DNA of 64,000 nucleotides from Micrasema longulum (Eukaryota; Arthropoda; Insecta; Trichoptera; Brachycentridae): assembly GCA_022494885.1 (NCBI GenBank), contig JAGVSM010000867.1, forward strand, positions 1-64,000, given 5' to 3'. The notes under the pieces were generated by a model. The model saw only the letters and a list, made by a program, of their open reading frames with translations, ran no database searches and had not been told where the DNA came from. Below, in pieces: positions 22,130 through 34,557 of this stretch (its first letter is position 1; every line of letters begins with the position of its first letter). A program made the translations under genes and the position numbers.

Positions 22130-22378
22130 TCAAGATTGATAAATTCAAGAAATCTCAGCTTCGATACCCATCATGGTTGATACAACATATTTATTTAAAA
22201 ATGTGTTTTTATACTAGAATATTTCATTTTCCGGACTGGCACCTGAAGCATGAGGCTGATAATCTTATCTTGATGTAAAAAATAAATGATTGAGGTATGC
22301 TGCGGTTGATGTACCAATGGAGTGCCGTATGGACCACTAGGTGTGGAAAGAGAATGGTGGTGATGATGATGATGATGA
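22130..22378 (+). repeat. SINE family A copy with long (ATG)n tail
   Basis: The head is decayed; AGCTTCGATACCCATCATGG marks the B-box region. The body TCCGGACTGGCACCTGAAGC, GTACCAATGGAGTGCC and GGTGTGGAAAGAGAATGG match the family, and it ends in GGTGATGATGATGATG. Confidence 0.75.
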
Positions 22379-23870
22379 TTTTGCTGGACATTAGAGAAAA
22401 TGCTGAGAAATTCCTCAAATAGGCCACTGCCGAAACATCTCACCCAATTGTCACTTAAAATCAAAGCTAGAATATGTAGCTTTGGAAGTAAACTTTCAAA
22501 TAATTACTATTAATTAATACAATATTTATTAATTCACTATCAATTAATTCACTATTAATTCATTCAATTTTATCCCTTTCAAGAGTAAATATTAAGCAAG
22601 ATAAATTATAATGCAACTCTCAAGTAAAAAAAAACATCTTCGAGAAGGATACTTATATGAAATTAGTTTATATTGCTCTGATCTGTCATAAGCTAATTTA
22701 AGTGCTCATTTTACGGAGTGTATCATTCACTGTTTTGCCTACATATCAATAAAAAAATTATCGATTTCTTTTTCAATGTCAATTCCAAAATCAATTTATT
22801 TCAAAATAAAACCATATAGATATAGATATATAAAAGACCAATCCAAAATGACAATAACAAATTATGTACATATATTTTTTAATACTTACCACTAAGTAAT
22901 TCAACTTGAAATAATAGTGAGACCCCTAAAACTGGAAATTATTTTCCTATTTAGGATCCTGTTATTATTCTGATGCGAAAATGCATCTTTAAAAAAGAAA
23001 GCAGTAATCTGTTTTTATAATGAATTTAATTTTGTGTTTTTTTAATGTGGCTTCACTCTTTTACGAGATTATACATTTTTATTCAATGGCACCACCAAAC
23101 TGCTTTTTGTTAAATACATGTCTGAGTATGTGTGTGGGCATCTCACTGACCTCAAACCGGTTATAAGACCACATCCATTTCGCATAAATGCATTGAACTA
23201 TGCCTTACCTATATTTTTTATCAGAACATAATGTGTTTTTAAAACCACATTGTGAGTTTTGCGTTCACATATGAAAGTGTAATTAGCACAATTTCAGGAT
23301 TGCACAGAATAAAATTTTAACGGATCTTCGTCGTTATACGACATAATGTTACGCAGAATTATGAAGTCGTGATTGACAAGAAAAGGATTTTATTGCACTG
23401 TAACTGTGAAGAACAAATATATAGTTAGATTCGTAAATACAATTCAATTTATTGAAAAAGTTTGCAATAATATTTTGAAAGGACATTTTTAAAAAATATT
23501 TTTGATTTTTACGATTCTGATGATTTGATGTGGGTAAAGAGTTACACACAAATATGAACTAAGTAAATATGATAAAGTTTATATATTTCAAATGGTAAAG
23601 TTTTTCCGCCACTAAGATCATCCAAGGAGTTGATTTATTTAATTGGGAAATATCCCATACTACGAATATCAATAAAAATGTATGAAATAGATTCAGAATA
23701 ATTAATTGTATCTTCAAAATCAATATGTATATTGTGGAGAAATGTTTTCATATATAACTTTTAAAAAGAAAATATGTCACTCAAAAAATGCGACATGTTT
23801 GGCATTGATAGTTGTGACGTCAAGATTTGTGACCATGTTCTAAAAACACTTGAATGGTTTGACATAAAGT
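22379..23870. other. Intergenic AT-rich sequence, nothing recognised
   Basis: No coding similarity or clear repeat boundaries seen. Confidence 0.5.
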
Positions 23871-24055
23871 TGAAAAGGAACATGAATCGTGACGTATTAG
23901 GGGCGTGGCCAATGCAATTACTGTTTTTGCGGGAATTACAAATTTAAAAGCATTTTTTATGCTGCTAATAAGTAGCACAATTTTTTTTTTACTGGACAGT
24001 ATTTCATAGATCCTTGTTACTTAAAAAATGTACAAAAAAAGGGATACTTCCCTAT
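23871..24055 (+). repeat. Interspersed repeat R2, copy 1
   Basis: Colinear with 60055-60247: ACATGAATCGTGACgTATT, CGTGGCCAATG, TTTGCGGGAATT, TTTTATGCT(G/A)CTAATAA, CGGACAGTATTTCATAGA / TTCCCTATTAT. The right edge abuts an RT fragment. Confidence 0.7.
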
Positions 24056-24235
24056 TATGAGGAAGAAAACTGGTCCCAGGACACTTCCCTGCGGAACTCC
24101 AAAATGAATATGAGAATCTCTGTTTCGTGCATCTCCTTGTGATGTACGTAGTACTGTTTGTGATCTCAATGTAAGAAAATTCTTTAGTCACTTAAGAAGG
24201 AGCTATATCTTTTATACCGGTATGCCTTGAGTTTT
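24055..24235 (-). mobile_element. LINE reverse-transcriptase fragment
   Basis: The minus strand, in two frames, reads DHKQYYVHHKEMHETEI then FGVPQGSVLGPVFFLI. The second is the conserved RT block just before the catalytic FADD motif, which is absent here. Confidence 0.6.
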
Positions 24236-24274
24236 TTTTTTAAGTGAGATAACATATCAAAATCAAATTTTATA

Positions 24275-24530
24275 TTTTCTTTCTTATGTTACACAAAAAT
24301 ATTATAACTGTCTATTATTTATTATAAGAGCAAAAATTCATTAGAATTTCCTTGTATACCCATGAACAGGCCATGCCTTTGTGGGATTTTTTTGTTTACT
24401 GTTTTTACTATTAATATGTATTTCATTGCTATGTAATTATGCTTTATTTTTTGAAAACTCTGTTTTATCACTTATGTTTATTGTAAAAAAAACAAAAAAC
24501 TTTTAATAAATAAAAAAAAATCCTTAGTTT
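24275..24530 (+). mobile_element. Retroposed LINE-like 3' end with poly-A, copy 2
   Basis: Inverted relative to 21068-21330. It shares TTACACAAAAATATTATAaC, GAACAGGCCATGCCTTTGTG and TTAATATGTATTTCATTGC, and ends in AATAAATAAAAAAAAA. Confidence 0.65.
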
Positions 24531-24766
24531 CAAAAAGACTACAATGAGCTTATTATCACCATCAAGACTGTGATATTTTGAGTAAGGGCAGCCATGGCAA
24601 TAGCCTAAAAGTTTGAGTATTGTAACATCAATATGCAAAAATATTTACTGAACCTTATTTATTTATCAATTTGTTTCTTTTTTGGGTGATACCGTGTGTG
24701 TTGGATTTGTTCCGACGTTTCGTCAAACTTTTACGTCGATTTTTCTTCTTATGATTTATTCAAGTA

Positions 24767-25072
24767 CAGTAGAACTCCATTTATCCAAACTCCAGTCATC
24801 CGGATTGCCAAATATCAGGATCGTTATCAGGAAATAAAAAATAAGGTTGTTAAATACCAAAAAAGGGTGCTGACAGCCGGCCCGTTTATTCATCAAAGAA
24901 ATTGACTTGACAATTCGCTATATTATTTCAAAAGCAATAAAAGTGATCTTAGAGTAAATTTTGCATTTTATTTCTAAACATTGTCTTAATGTAATGGTTG
25001 ATCTAATTATCTGGATTTTTGTATATCTGGATAACGTCTGGCACTCATTAATCCGGATAGTTGGAGTTGCAC
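24767..25072. mobile_element. pogo/Tigger-like MITE, about 306 bp
   Basis: Starts TA|CAGTAGAACTCCATTTATCC. The right end, AATCCGGATAGTTGGAGTTGC, is its imperfect inverted copy. There is no transposase in such a short element. Confidence 0.5.
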
Positions 25073-26164
25073 ATATTGGAATTTCCTATCTCTTTATTTT
25101 TAATTGTTGCGGGCAAAGCAATATTTTATATAACATTGATCAAGCTATTAAGAGGATAACGTGTCTATTTAATTACACATAAAAGATTATTGCTTGTTGT
25201 TACATAAAACGAAAAAAAAAGTAACAATACGACCCATTTAATTAAAATAAGGATGATTTATGCTAAATAATAAAGCTATTCATTGACACTGAGACAAAGA
25301 TGAACAAAACACAAATGTGAATTAATTATATTATAGTTACTGTATATTACATCTTAATCAATGACGCGTTATTGAATAGACAATTAATAGCTGGATCTCT
25401 GTTGTATAAAATTTTGCTTTGCCCTCAACAATTGCAAATAAAGAGATAGGGAATCGATATACATGCAAACATTCACAAGAGAAAGAGATATACTCGTACA
25501 TACTTTCTTAGTTCGGATTTTTGTGTTACTCTTTGTCATAACTACGATACTATGCGCTGTATGTACCATATGTGGTATGAAAAAATCTGACAATGAGGAA
25601 CTTCAGCCCCGTAGGAAATTGGACACAAAAAATGTTTTTTTGCATGCGGTAAAAATTAGAGCAATTAAATTGTACAGCAAAGTTTCTTAAAAATGTACGA
25701 AAAAAATAATCAAAAATATTTTAATAAAAACTAACTACTTTCAATTACGTCACTAGTTTATATGAATCAACTAATGATAAGAGAGCTGTGAAAGATATCC
25801 GGTTTACTTACCTTCAATGGGCTGATCGGCAAAACTGCCCGAGAATAAGCGGAAGAGAACTTCTGACGGTACTTGCGGAGTAATTTCAGAAATACAAAAC
25901 TTTCAAAAATCATAGCGCTGATAACACGATATATATAAAAAAAAAATTGGCTTAGTTTTATTGTCTATTAACAAATAAAAAAAATCACTGGATTTCCTCA
26001 TTTGAAGAAACAATCTCATTCATGAAATGTTGTACAAAAACTCTGTTCCTACAGGAATGGGAGATACATCTCCCATGACTTCAAATTAGTCAAACAGATA
26101 TGAAGTCCATGAAACAATATGTCATTGGGTAACAATAATGAAGAAAAGGAAGGCATTTATATAC
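25073..26164. other. Intergenic AT-rich sequence, nothing recognised
   Basis: Only short unsupported reading frames. No repeat boundary identified. Confidence 0.5.
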
Positions 26165-26998
26165 CCACGAGTTCAATTTTATTTATTTATTCATATATAT
26201 GTACATTACAAAATGGAATATCTTAATTCATACATATAGAAATAATTAAAATAATAAGGTAAAATTAGGTATATATAAAAATAACACATAAGTATACATA
26301 ATATCCAGAGTAATATGTTAAAAAAGTAAGAGAATCTTGTAACGAAAAACTCCCTCAGAGACGTGAAAAATGTCAATGTCCAAAGTGATATTGTTCAACA
26401 TAGAGATTGGCAGGTTGGTCCTGTATATTGGAATGTGAAACAGTCTATGCTGACGCTTTCTAAGGTAATTATCCGGAACATAAAAGCTAATGCTCCGCAT
26501 AATTTCAGGGTTGTCAATAATACCGCGCAAAAATCGAAAGAAGTGCGTTGTTAAATACACATTCCTTCTATTATTAAACTGCTGTAACCAAGCATACCCT
26601 GGAGGAACTCAGTGGGATAAAGCCATGGATAATATCCGCACTCCCTTATGTAGAGAAACCGAAGAAATTTCTTCTGAACCCTCTCCACCATAAGAGAGTA
26701 CTTCAACTCACACGGTCCCCGAATCATCGAGCCACTTTCGAGTCTACTTCGCATCAACGAGTTATAAAGAATTCTCAGTACTTGTGTACTACCAAAAACC
26801 CTGGCAGTATGCAAGACAAATCCTAACATCTTCAACGAACTATTACAAACTGTTTCGATCTGATCATGAAATGTCAGGGAACTCACAAAAGTGATGCTGG
26901 TGTTCACAATCAACTTCAAATAATTTAATTCAGTCAGACCCGTTGCACACCTCAATGTCTGATTATCTCGGAATACATTTTTCAGATCTCTCACTGTT
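26165..26998 (-). mobile_element. Non-LTR retrotransposon (Jockey/CR1-like), C-terminal RT and 3' UTR
   Basis: Minus-strand frames at 26994-26551 and 26560-26318 join with one frameshift. They contain LKMLGFVLHTARVFGSTQVL, ILYNSLMRSRLESGSMI, VERVQKKFLRFLY, then FLRGIIDNPEIMRSISFYVP and FHIPIYRTNLPISMLNN. This is the classic RT C-terminus. A 3' UTR with TTATTTATTTATTCATATAT (plus strand) follows. Confidence 0.8.
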
Positions 26999-27394
26999 GT
27001 TTTGAGCTAGCAATATGTAAGACAAATAAAATAAGATATTTTAATTTTTAAAGAATATTTCATGCTTTCTTGAGATAACAGTAATAATAATTTCAATATT
27101 TTATTTTGTTAATTTAGGGAGGCCAACAGACATGAGTATTACATAAATAAAATATTATATAGTAAAATATGTAAAAGTAAAATCTGATGTAGTTTTGGGA
27201 CAGAGAAGTGGTGTCTTTATGCCAAAATCTAATTGATTAAAATGTGTTGTAAAAAAAAAATATTGAGGCCAAAGGAAGTCATATTTAGCATAAATTTGTG
27301 GTATTTAGTACTAAATTAAAATGAAAAAGACAAATAAAATACTTTAATTAATTTGGTTACAATTATTAATTATTAGATAATAATATTATATCAT

Positions 27395-27690
27395 ATTTAA
27401 CCCTTCCCTTACTGTGCCAAAAACATCCTCGCGTTACAGTGGAGTGTAGTCATTATACATTCGAAATTGGGAGATTTTAATCGGAAAAATTGGATATTCG
27501 TAGGCAATTGCTTCAATTATTTATAGTTGAAGTTGAAGTCAAAAGTGATAATATTAATGGTGCAAGCGCGAAGACCGTCTCTAACAAAACTCGGAGAGCT
27601 ACTGACGTCTGACAGCGTAGTGTACTGGCTCTTGGATTTTGGCCTGCGTGATGCGTAAAATTGTCCAGCTCGCAAATACACCTGTAGTAT
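27395..27690. repeat. Interspersed repeat R3, copy 1
   Basis: Shares CCCTtCCCTTACTGTG, GGCAATTGCTTCAA, TTGAAGTCAAAAGTGAT and a CTCGGAGAGCtACTG-type block in the same order as 44475-45050. Confidence 0.6.
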
Positions 27691-28094
27691 TAAGAGTAAG
27701 ATCAAGAAGGGAGAGTTAAGTAAACTGAATTATATTTTCTTTTTGATTATTAACATCTAAATAATTTAAGCGATTATTGAACAGATCACAGGACATATAA
27801 AATAGTTTTGACAAGAATTTGTTTCACATTTGGGTAAATTAAATAATGTTTTTTCATGGTCTGGGCTAGTGGAATTTTGAAAGAGTCAATATTGATATGA
27901 TATGTGATTGTATATAAATGATGTAATTGTAAATTATTTCATAGTGTCCTATTTATAAACGTTTGGCACGAATCGAGGTCAAGTTCTTTTTTGAATTCGT
28001 CTGCTTCGCTACTTGAAACTCTCAAGGCACATATACAGGACGATATATTTATTCATTCACAAATGATTTATATTTATCGAGATACAAGTCCCAA

Positions 28095-28170
28095 CTTCAT
28101 GCGACTGTGCTGAGTTGATTCCAAACAGAAGAAGCGAATTCCAATTGACTTTGAACAAGTACAATACAAT
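28095..28170 (-). mobile_element. Short LINE RT remnant
   Basis: The minus strand encodes ..IVLVQSQLEFASSVWNQ, matching the L-V-x-S-x-L-E-F-A-S-x-V-W motif of Jockey/CR1-like RT C-terminal regions. The flanks are decayed. Confidence 0.5.
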
Positions 28171-28365
28171 ACATGTTATACATTTGTGACAGTAAACAAA
28201 GTCTGTACAGTAAAAACTGAAAACCATTTTCATGCTGTAAAAGTAATAACCTTTTACAATAAAAATTCTCTGAAAATGGTATTTGCATGTACTTTACCTA
28301 CTCATTTCTACAAAACACATAAAAAATGTCAGTAAACAGTATTCTCTGTATGAGTAAAACTTATT

Positions 28366-28625
28366 ATTCATCATAATCATCATTCCGCACCCAGTGGTTC
28401 ATAGGGCACTGCATTGGTACACCAAATGCAGCATATTACGATTATCGGTTAAATGAAGATTAGGTGATCAGTCTTACACTTCAGGTAAAAGTTCAGGGAC
28501 AGTAAAATATTGCAGTGTTAAACCACCTTTAAAACAAATACTTCACATTGACCCTGCCAGGAAGTTAACCCGGGACCTCAAGCATGGTAGGCGAATGCAC
28601 CAACCTCTACACTACGAGGTCAACT
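28366..28625 (-). repeat. SINE family A copy
   Basis: Minus-strand copy. The plus strand starts with the tail ATTCATCATAATCATCATTCC and ends with the head complement CTACACTACGAGG. AACTTAT on both sides (near 28360 and 28622) is a plausible short target duplication. Confidence 0.75.
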
Positions 28626-28751
28626 TATCCTCACTAGATTTATTTTTTTAGGATTTTTACCTGAGAGTTTATAGAGTCAAAAACGCTCGTCCAGAATTCT
28701 GTTTCTATTTGACACACATAACCGTATTATTCATTCACCAGGACATATATC

Positions 28752-28830
28752 ATCATCATGATCATTTCGTTATCTTTGCCTAATGATGCAAAGGGCACTG
28801 TGTTGGTTGGTACCCTAGTCACAGGGTGTC
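28752..28830 (-). repeat. SINE family A, 3'-end fragment
   Basis: ATCATCATCATGATCATTTC, then GCCTAATGATGCAAAGGGCA and GTTGGTACC, match the 3' portion of the family on the minus strand. Confidence 0.5.
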
Positions 28831-29261
28831 AGTGATCATTTGTTTGTTCTATTGTTTTTTATTTTAATGCAATATTTTTACAATTTATTAAATCTAGTAA
28901 ATTAAAATAAAACATTAACGTTAAAAATCACTGTAACCAAATTAACAAAAGTTAAACGAAAATAACAACGATTTCACCTACCATACAGGAAGCCGTAATA
29001 GATTCAGAAAAATGGACATCTGAAAAAGTTGGAATAATTGGTGTGCGTGCATGAGAAAATGCATAAATATAAAAGTGAGTTCTGTATTTAAATATAGAGT
29101 GGTGTGGTGTTCTACCTTCTCTGCTTATACTTACAATGTGATGGATTTTTTGTTTACATCTAAAACATATTCAAGCAGTTTTTGGTTTATGCTCAAAATA
29201 AAAATAAACTAGACCTTAAAGAAAAATAATTTAATTATATATGAGTTCTTCTTCTTCTTCA

Positions 29262-29780
29262 CATTTCATGTCGGGTCCTCCCGACGTTAACGATCACTTG
29301 GGAGAAAGCTTCCCTATCCTGAGTAGTGCGAAACAGCTCCTCCACAGTTCTAATTCTGGTCCATGCTCAGATGTTTCGAAGCCAGGAAAGCTGTTTTCTT
29401 CCGACCCCTCTACATCCCTCGATCTTCCCCTTCATGACAAGCTGAAGTATGGCATATTTATCACCTCTTAACATATGGCCAAAATATGAAATCTTACGGA
29501 GCTTAACAGTGGTGAATAGTTCTCTATTAGTATTGGCTCTACGTAATACTTCATTGTTGGTTATCATATTGGTCCAAGATATTCTTAACATTCTACGGTA
29601 GATCCACATTTCAAATGCTTCAAGGCGGTTTATAATATTGACTTTTAGAGTCCACGCCTCTACACCGTACAGTAAGATTGACTATATATAACATTTGATC
29701 ATTCGTTGTCTCAGCTTACGGTTTATATTATCGTCACAAAGAAGATTTTTCATTTTTCATCCATTGTTTCTTGCGAATAT
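29262..29780 (-). mobile_element. RTE-type LINE, RT C-terminal relic
   Basis: The minus strand encodes MWIYRRMLRISWTNMITNNE, LRKISYFGHMLRGDKYAILQ and KIEGCRGVGRKQLSWLRNI. These are hallmarks of insect RTE-like RTs. The coding end carries GGTCCTCCCGACGTT (plus strand), as at 11395-11500. Upstream sequence to about 29780 continues as a decayed RT. Confidence 0.85.
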
Positions 29781-29932
29781 TTTTTTCGGGCTTTAAGTGT
29801 TCTTTGCAGACATCATGAATTGTATTTTTAAAATTATTCCACTGCTGTTCAACTGTGTCAATGAATGAGTTACTGATGTGTAAATAAAATAAAACATAAA
29901 TCCAAATGGTTTAAATATTAAATAATCCTACC

Positions 29933-29938
29933 TTTATT
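29933..29938 (-). promoter_or_regulatory. Likely polyadenylation signal of paralogue 2
   Basis: AATAAA on the minus strand, 60 bases after the stop codon of the secreted protein gene at 29998-31326. Confidence 0.5.
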
Positions 29939-29997
29939 AGAAGTAACATTACAGAACGGACTGTGTTTAAAGAACAAAAAAAAATTTGAGCACGACA

Positions 29998-31326
29998 TTA
30001 ATCTACATCAGCTAATATCGAATCTACTCCAGAGAAAAGTTCTGTAAGTTTTCTTTCCAAATCGCTGATTTTAAGGAGTGCATCTACTAATTTTTGCTGC
30101 ACTTCATTATGTGCTTCTAAAGATACACATTTATCAACATCACATTCATTATTTTTCAATGTATAGTTGGTCTGAAGGCCTGGGGGTCCCGTGGGGTAGT
30201 TATGGGTAGGGTTCCGAGGGTAGCCGGGGGGGTTTAGATACCAGTTAGGACCGGGAGGGCCAGGGGGAGCTCTAGGTGAAGGAGGATTGGTTGGAAAGGC
30301 AACATTATCTGATTCAATAGATACTTTCTGGTCATAAAGGGTATCATCTGTTAATTTTTTGGGTGTGGATCGAAGATTTCTATTGAAACTTAATAGCTTT
30401 GAAGTAAATGAATTCAACTTGGCTGTAGCCACTCTCAAATCCCTTTTGAGTCGGACATTATCCATCTCCAGGACTCTAATATTTGTATCACCAGTGCCAA
30501 GTTCTCTACTACGCAGTAATTGTGAAATATTGCCTGTAAATATTTGGAGTAATTTCTCTTGTGTTTCTCTGATAATATTCTCAATGGCTTTCTTTCCAAA
30601 TATACTTTCTGTGCAAGGATTTTCCTCCTGTTTGGTAATCCTTATTAGTTTCCCTCCACCTGTTGTTCTTATTCCCAGCAGTAGCTTGTCTAACCCGCCC
30701 TCCACTGCCATAGCTGTTATTTGGTTTCCAGCTTCCTGTATTCTTTCGGCTTGTACCTTATCATCAACAATATTCAATGATTCTGTTTTTAAAGCAAATA
30801 GACTTCCCGATCTTTCATTGTTTGAATGAAATGCAAGGATAAATAACTTGCTGTTTTCAAAGTCGAAAGCTAACTGATTAAAACTGTGTTCTCCTGTTGT
30901 AACTATTTCAATTTCTTTGTTAGAATCTCTTTTTAACACATATGTGGTTCCGTCCGCTGCGTAGTATCTATTCTCAAGTTTATCCACAAATTCATCCCAA
31001 GGTGGTATAATTCTTCGGGTCGACATCGGGCTTAATGTGCTATTGGAAACAAAGTATGATTGTGACTCTATGGCTACAAGTACTTTTCCATTCACATATC
31101 CAATGCGCTTTGGTGGTAAATTAGTTTCAATAACCATATCACACATATAGTAATCTGAACAGATTTTGATCAAACTGTCTTTACACTGACTGTTTTGAGA
31201 ATCCCCAAAGCAATTCGTTTTCCATATGTTTTCTGTAACATTGTTCTGACTAATCGTAAGTTGTATGTAAATTATAAAAATTATCAACTTAGTAAAGTGA
31301 TTGGATTTCAGATTTCTTGAAGCCAT
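29998..31326 (-). CDS. Secreted coiled-coil protein, paralogue 2 of 3 (family unrecognised)
   Basis: 442 residues, single coding exon, signal peptide (LIIFIIYIQLTISQ). Outside the linker it is very close to paralogue 1: the four N-terminal cysteines, RIGYVNGKVLVAIES, PPWDEFVDKLENRYYAADGT, NQLAFDFENSKLFILAF and ENPCTES are all kept. The linker is Pro-rich and contains only short collagen-like runs (APPGPPGPN; PPGYPRNPTHNYPTGPPG). The C-terminus has N-E-C-D-V-D-K-C and a longer coil (LLKISDLERKLTELFSGVDS) than paralogue 1. A clear acceptor (ttttcttttcag) ends 22 bases before the ATG. The function is unknown; shared position, strand and architecture show tandem duplication. Confidence 0.87.
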   Translation of the reverse strand: MASRNLKSNHFTKLIIFIIYIQLTISQNNVTENIWKTNCFGDSQNSQCKDSLIKICSDYYMCDMVIETNLPPKRIGYVNGKVLVAIESQSYFVSNSTLSPMSTRRIIPPWDEFVDKLENRYYAADGTTYVLKRDSNKEIEIVTTGEHSFNQLAFDFENSKLFILAFHSNNERSGSLFALKTESLNIVDDKVQAERIQEAGNQITAMAVEGGLDKLLLGIRTTGGGKLIRITKQEENPCTESIFGKKAIENIIRETQEKLLQIFTGNISQLLRSRELGTGDTNIRVLEMDNVRLKRDLRVATAKLNSFTSKLLSFNRNLRSTPKKLTDDTLYDQKVSIESDNVAFPTNPPSPRAPPGPPGPNWYLNPPGYPRNPTHNYPTGPPGLQTNYTLKNNECDVDKCVSLEAHNEVQQKLVDALLKISDLERKLTELFSGVDSILADVD

Positions 31327-31348
31327 TTGAAATATTGTGGCAGATAAT

Positions 31349-31361
31349 CTGAAAAGAAAAC
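31349..31361 (-). promoter_or_regulatory. 5' UTR splice acceptor upstream of paralogue 2
   Basis: The minus strand reads TTTTCTTTTCAG, ending at plus 31349. The exon would begin at 31348, 22 bases before the ATG. It corresponds in position to the acceptors of paralogues 1 and 3. Confidence 0.55.
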
Positions 31362-32995
31362 ATTTGGTCCCTAATGATTATTTCAATATTATGTGATAAT
31401 TTATTCATTTGAAATTATTTTCAAACTTAATGCGCAACAATATTAGCAAAATAAAACTTGAAGATATAAACTGTATATTTATTATGTCATAATTACACTG
31501 AAATGATAATAAACCATACTTTATTATTTTTGTAGGTAAAATGTGACATTAGTTAAAAGCAGAAGCAATTATAATACCTGATAGGATTTCGGAATTGAGA
31601 AATGAACCACAGAAAAAATAGACTTATCGAAATGCTAACTAGTTATACTAACACAAAGTTATAAATAAAATATAGAGTATGAATACCAAAAAGAATTCAG
31701 TCTGGGATCAAGAATGACCTACATAAGTTGATAATATTAAAATTACATTGATACCCTTGATGAACTCTCTAAGATTGCGTTGTACCAAAAGTAAATATAA
31801 CTAATGGTGTAGTGGGAAAAGCAGCTAACTGTAATTACACAGCTCAGGTAAACCTTATTTAATGTATTGGGCAAAAACCTCGTTTTTCCCCCTCTTTATT
31901 AAATAGATTTCTTTTAAAATTTAAAAACGCCATAGAATAGGTCATACACTCATATTTTAGATTTAGTAGGAGTGAAATAAAAGTAAATTATTTTGTTTAT
32001 AACAATTTTTATTTTATTAACTCTCCGATGAGCGACAAGGTCTGTCCAGACCTTTTGTACTTTTAAAGCCGTGTAATATTTTTTTCTGCCATGTAAGAAT
32101 CAAAAGTTTTTATGACTTTCTCAATGTCGGTGCGGCAAGCCCAACGGAAGCAAAAACAGCATGTTTTCAAATATTTCACAGCGAAAATTTATTTTTCAAA
32201 AACATTTTTCTATTTGAAACACTACAAGTGTGCAGTGTGCAGACCTAACATGCATTTTTATAGGTTTCTATAGTTGAATTCGTCGCATAGTGGATATGTG
32301 TAACATGGTTGGGCGCCCCTTAAAACATGTTTTCGAGGCAGTTGGTGTTTTAGTGTGTATACTTGAATTTAAGTTCAGTTTGACGGCGGCAGTGTTCAGT
32401 GGAAAGCATGGAAAGTTTTTTTTTGCTGTTTAACTTGATTTTTTTTAGGTTTGTTTTGACAAATATTGCTATAATTATCTTTGTTTATTAGTTTTTTGTA
32501 CAATTAGTGTATTTACTAATTGTTCAGTATGTGTTTTCTGTAGTTCGTGGGAGATTTTTTGCTTTAATTTATAATATTTATTTCAAAGAAAACAGTATCG
32601 CTTTCGTCGTTTCTGCAGACAGTAGATGAGTCAGTAAATGAGGGAAATATGATGTTCATCATTAAACAGTCGACACGTTACAGAAAGAGGTGCAGATTAT
32701 GATGCGCGGAGAGCACAATTATTTTGAGAAAGTGGTCAAGAATCTAAGCCATTCGAGGCCAAAAAAGAAGATGATTAGGACTATGTGCCAGAGGAGGATG
32801 AGGTGGAGGTTGAATTGGAGGTAGAATTGCCCGGAAGCGATGATGAAGTATAATGGAAGTATCCTGCAACGGTAGCCGAAACTTTAGAACGAATCTGACT
32901 TAAATGGGATAGCAAAAAAAAAAACGATACATATTATTTCCTTATAATTATGTTAAAATGACAAACCATTTTTCTAAGACAAAAAAAGTGTCAAG
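31362..32995. other. Intergenic sequence, no gene recognised
   Basis: AT-rich, except for a patch around 32040-32870 with a small hairpin (AAGGTCTG-tc-CAGACCTT near 32037). A frame-broken acidic stretch at about 32780-32850 (EEDEVEVELEVEL) may be a decayed transposase N-terminus. I cannot support a gene. Confidence 0.4.
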
Positions 32996-32999
32996 TAGG

Positions 33000-33810
33000 C
33001 CCATAGAATTAAGAATAGTCCAGAAGGAGAGTAGAATCATATTTGAATACATCGGACTGTGTCCAATAATCCCCTCACTATGCCCCACTTTCGCCGCGGA
33101 TTCGCGATGTCACCGCGTAATGTTGCGCGATGGGAAAAAAATAAATCATAACACAAATGTAAGGTAAAAAAAAGCAATCTGTTAATTTCTCTCAAATTTT
33201 ATTGTGCATGCGTAAATATTGATTGACACAACAGAGTAGATAAGTAAAGGGTCATTTAATAATAGTATTAAATTAATGAACTTTAAACTTAAAATATAAA
33301 ACAAATTTTATTTGATGTAAAACAGATACTTTTATATCATCTTAAATAATATTTGATGTTTTAAAGATAATGTCGGTCAAATGTCCACCACAGAGTTGTT
33401 TAATCCGAGGTCCATTTTTTATTAGTTCTCTCATTAGATGAGCAAAGTAGGGTAAAAAAAAATACTACCCTGGCAACAATAACGAAATTTCCATTTTGTT
33501 TCTTCGACAATCTGACAAATGGAAAAATAATTAAATTTTTAAGTAACGCATTTGCTACTTAAAATTTCATTAGTTTGCTAATTACACATGAAATGTGATA
33601 CCATCATGTTTTTTTAAGATCCTAGCAGTATTTCTATACTTTAAAAGGACATAACATGGAATCGTTGAATTCAAATCAGGAGTTGCGTACTGAGCGACAT
33701 CTACAAAGAAACTAATGGGTCAAAACGTAAACCTACTCATTTATGAGTAGTTCAGTCGCCTTCTGTTTGATGTGCGTATGCGGTTTCTGGACTATTCTTA
33801 ATTCTATGGG
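33000..33810 (-). mobile_element. Nonautonomous THAP-type DNA element with identical 26-bp TIRs and TAGG duplication
   Basis: Perfect 26-bp inverted termini lie at 33000-33025 and 33785-33810 (start CCCATAGAATTAAGAA), flanked by TAGG on both sides (32996-32999, 33811-33814). Reading inward from the right end on the minus strand, the first about 330 bp are homologous to 54567-54897. They include a THAP-like exon reading PCYVLLKYRNTARILKKHDG. Both zinc-ligand cysteines kept in the other copy at these places are changed or lost, so the exon is dead. Confidence 0.7.
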
Positions 33811-34295
33811 TAGGTCATAGATGCACTGGATGAATGGAATCGAGTACATGGAAGCATATTCTGGAATCAGAGGTGGTATAGATTGGAGCAGGTTTTTCCT
33901 AATATCTGTGTCAAGATGGCAGGTAAAAGAAAAAGATGCATTTCAAAAACTTTATGTTTATTGCATATGGATAAGAAAACCACAGGTTAATTTGTCTTAG
34001 AACATACACATCAAGTTGTTTGTCAAAAAAGAATTAAAAAAAAAAAGTTTGTTCCTTGAGACAGGTGATATGAGTGATTTAAGTCAAATTTATTATAAAT
34101 AAAATTTCATGAGGTAGGAATGTCAGAATAAATAAGACAGAAAAAGGGGTACATGGAACATTACGTAAGTTCATATTTTTTTTTATATATAATACACTTC
34201 CACTCGTTTGCGAGTGATTTTAAAAATTCAATTATTACAAACTTTTATGCTGTTCATATTTTGTGTTAGTTATTTAGATTTACATTCGTATTTAT

Positions 34296-34452
34296 TTTTG
34301 CATCATAACAGGCCAGAAGTGCCAACAACAGTGGTGAATTTCAGCACAAAACACCCAGGTATGAGAAAAATCACATTTAATATTTGTGTTCTCACCGGGA
34401 ATCAATCCGAAAACTTTCATGCAAGTGTCTTAGATATTACACCATTGAGGTA
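34296..34452 (-). repeat. tRNA-derived SINE, family C, copy 1
   Basis: The plus strand reads CATaACAGGCCAGaAGtgCC, then GTGGTGAATTtCA, AACACCCAGG, TGAGAAAAATCA, TTTGTGTTCTCACCGGGAAT. This is colinear with the cleaner copy at 50692-50875. The tRNA-like head is decayed. Confidence 0.7.
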
Positions 34453-34557
34453 GCCAAATATAATTAATGATAATTTGGATTAAATGATTATTATTTTAAA
34501 GGGAAATATACATATAATACTAACCCCAGTTGTATTAGTTCAAGCTTTTAAGATAAA

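Noticed and set aside
32780..32850. Acidic stretch EEDEVEVELEVEL as a piggyBac transposase N-terminus
   Set aside because: Frame-broken, no DDE core nearby, low-complexity similarity only.
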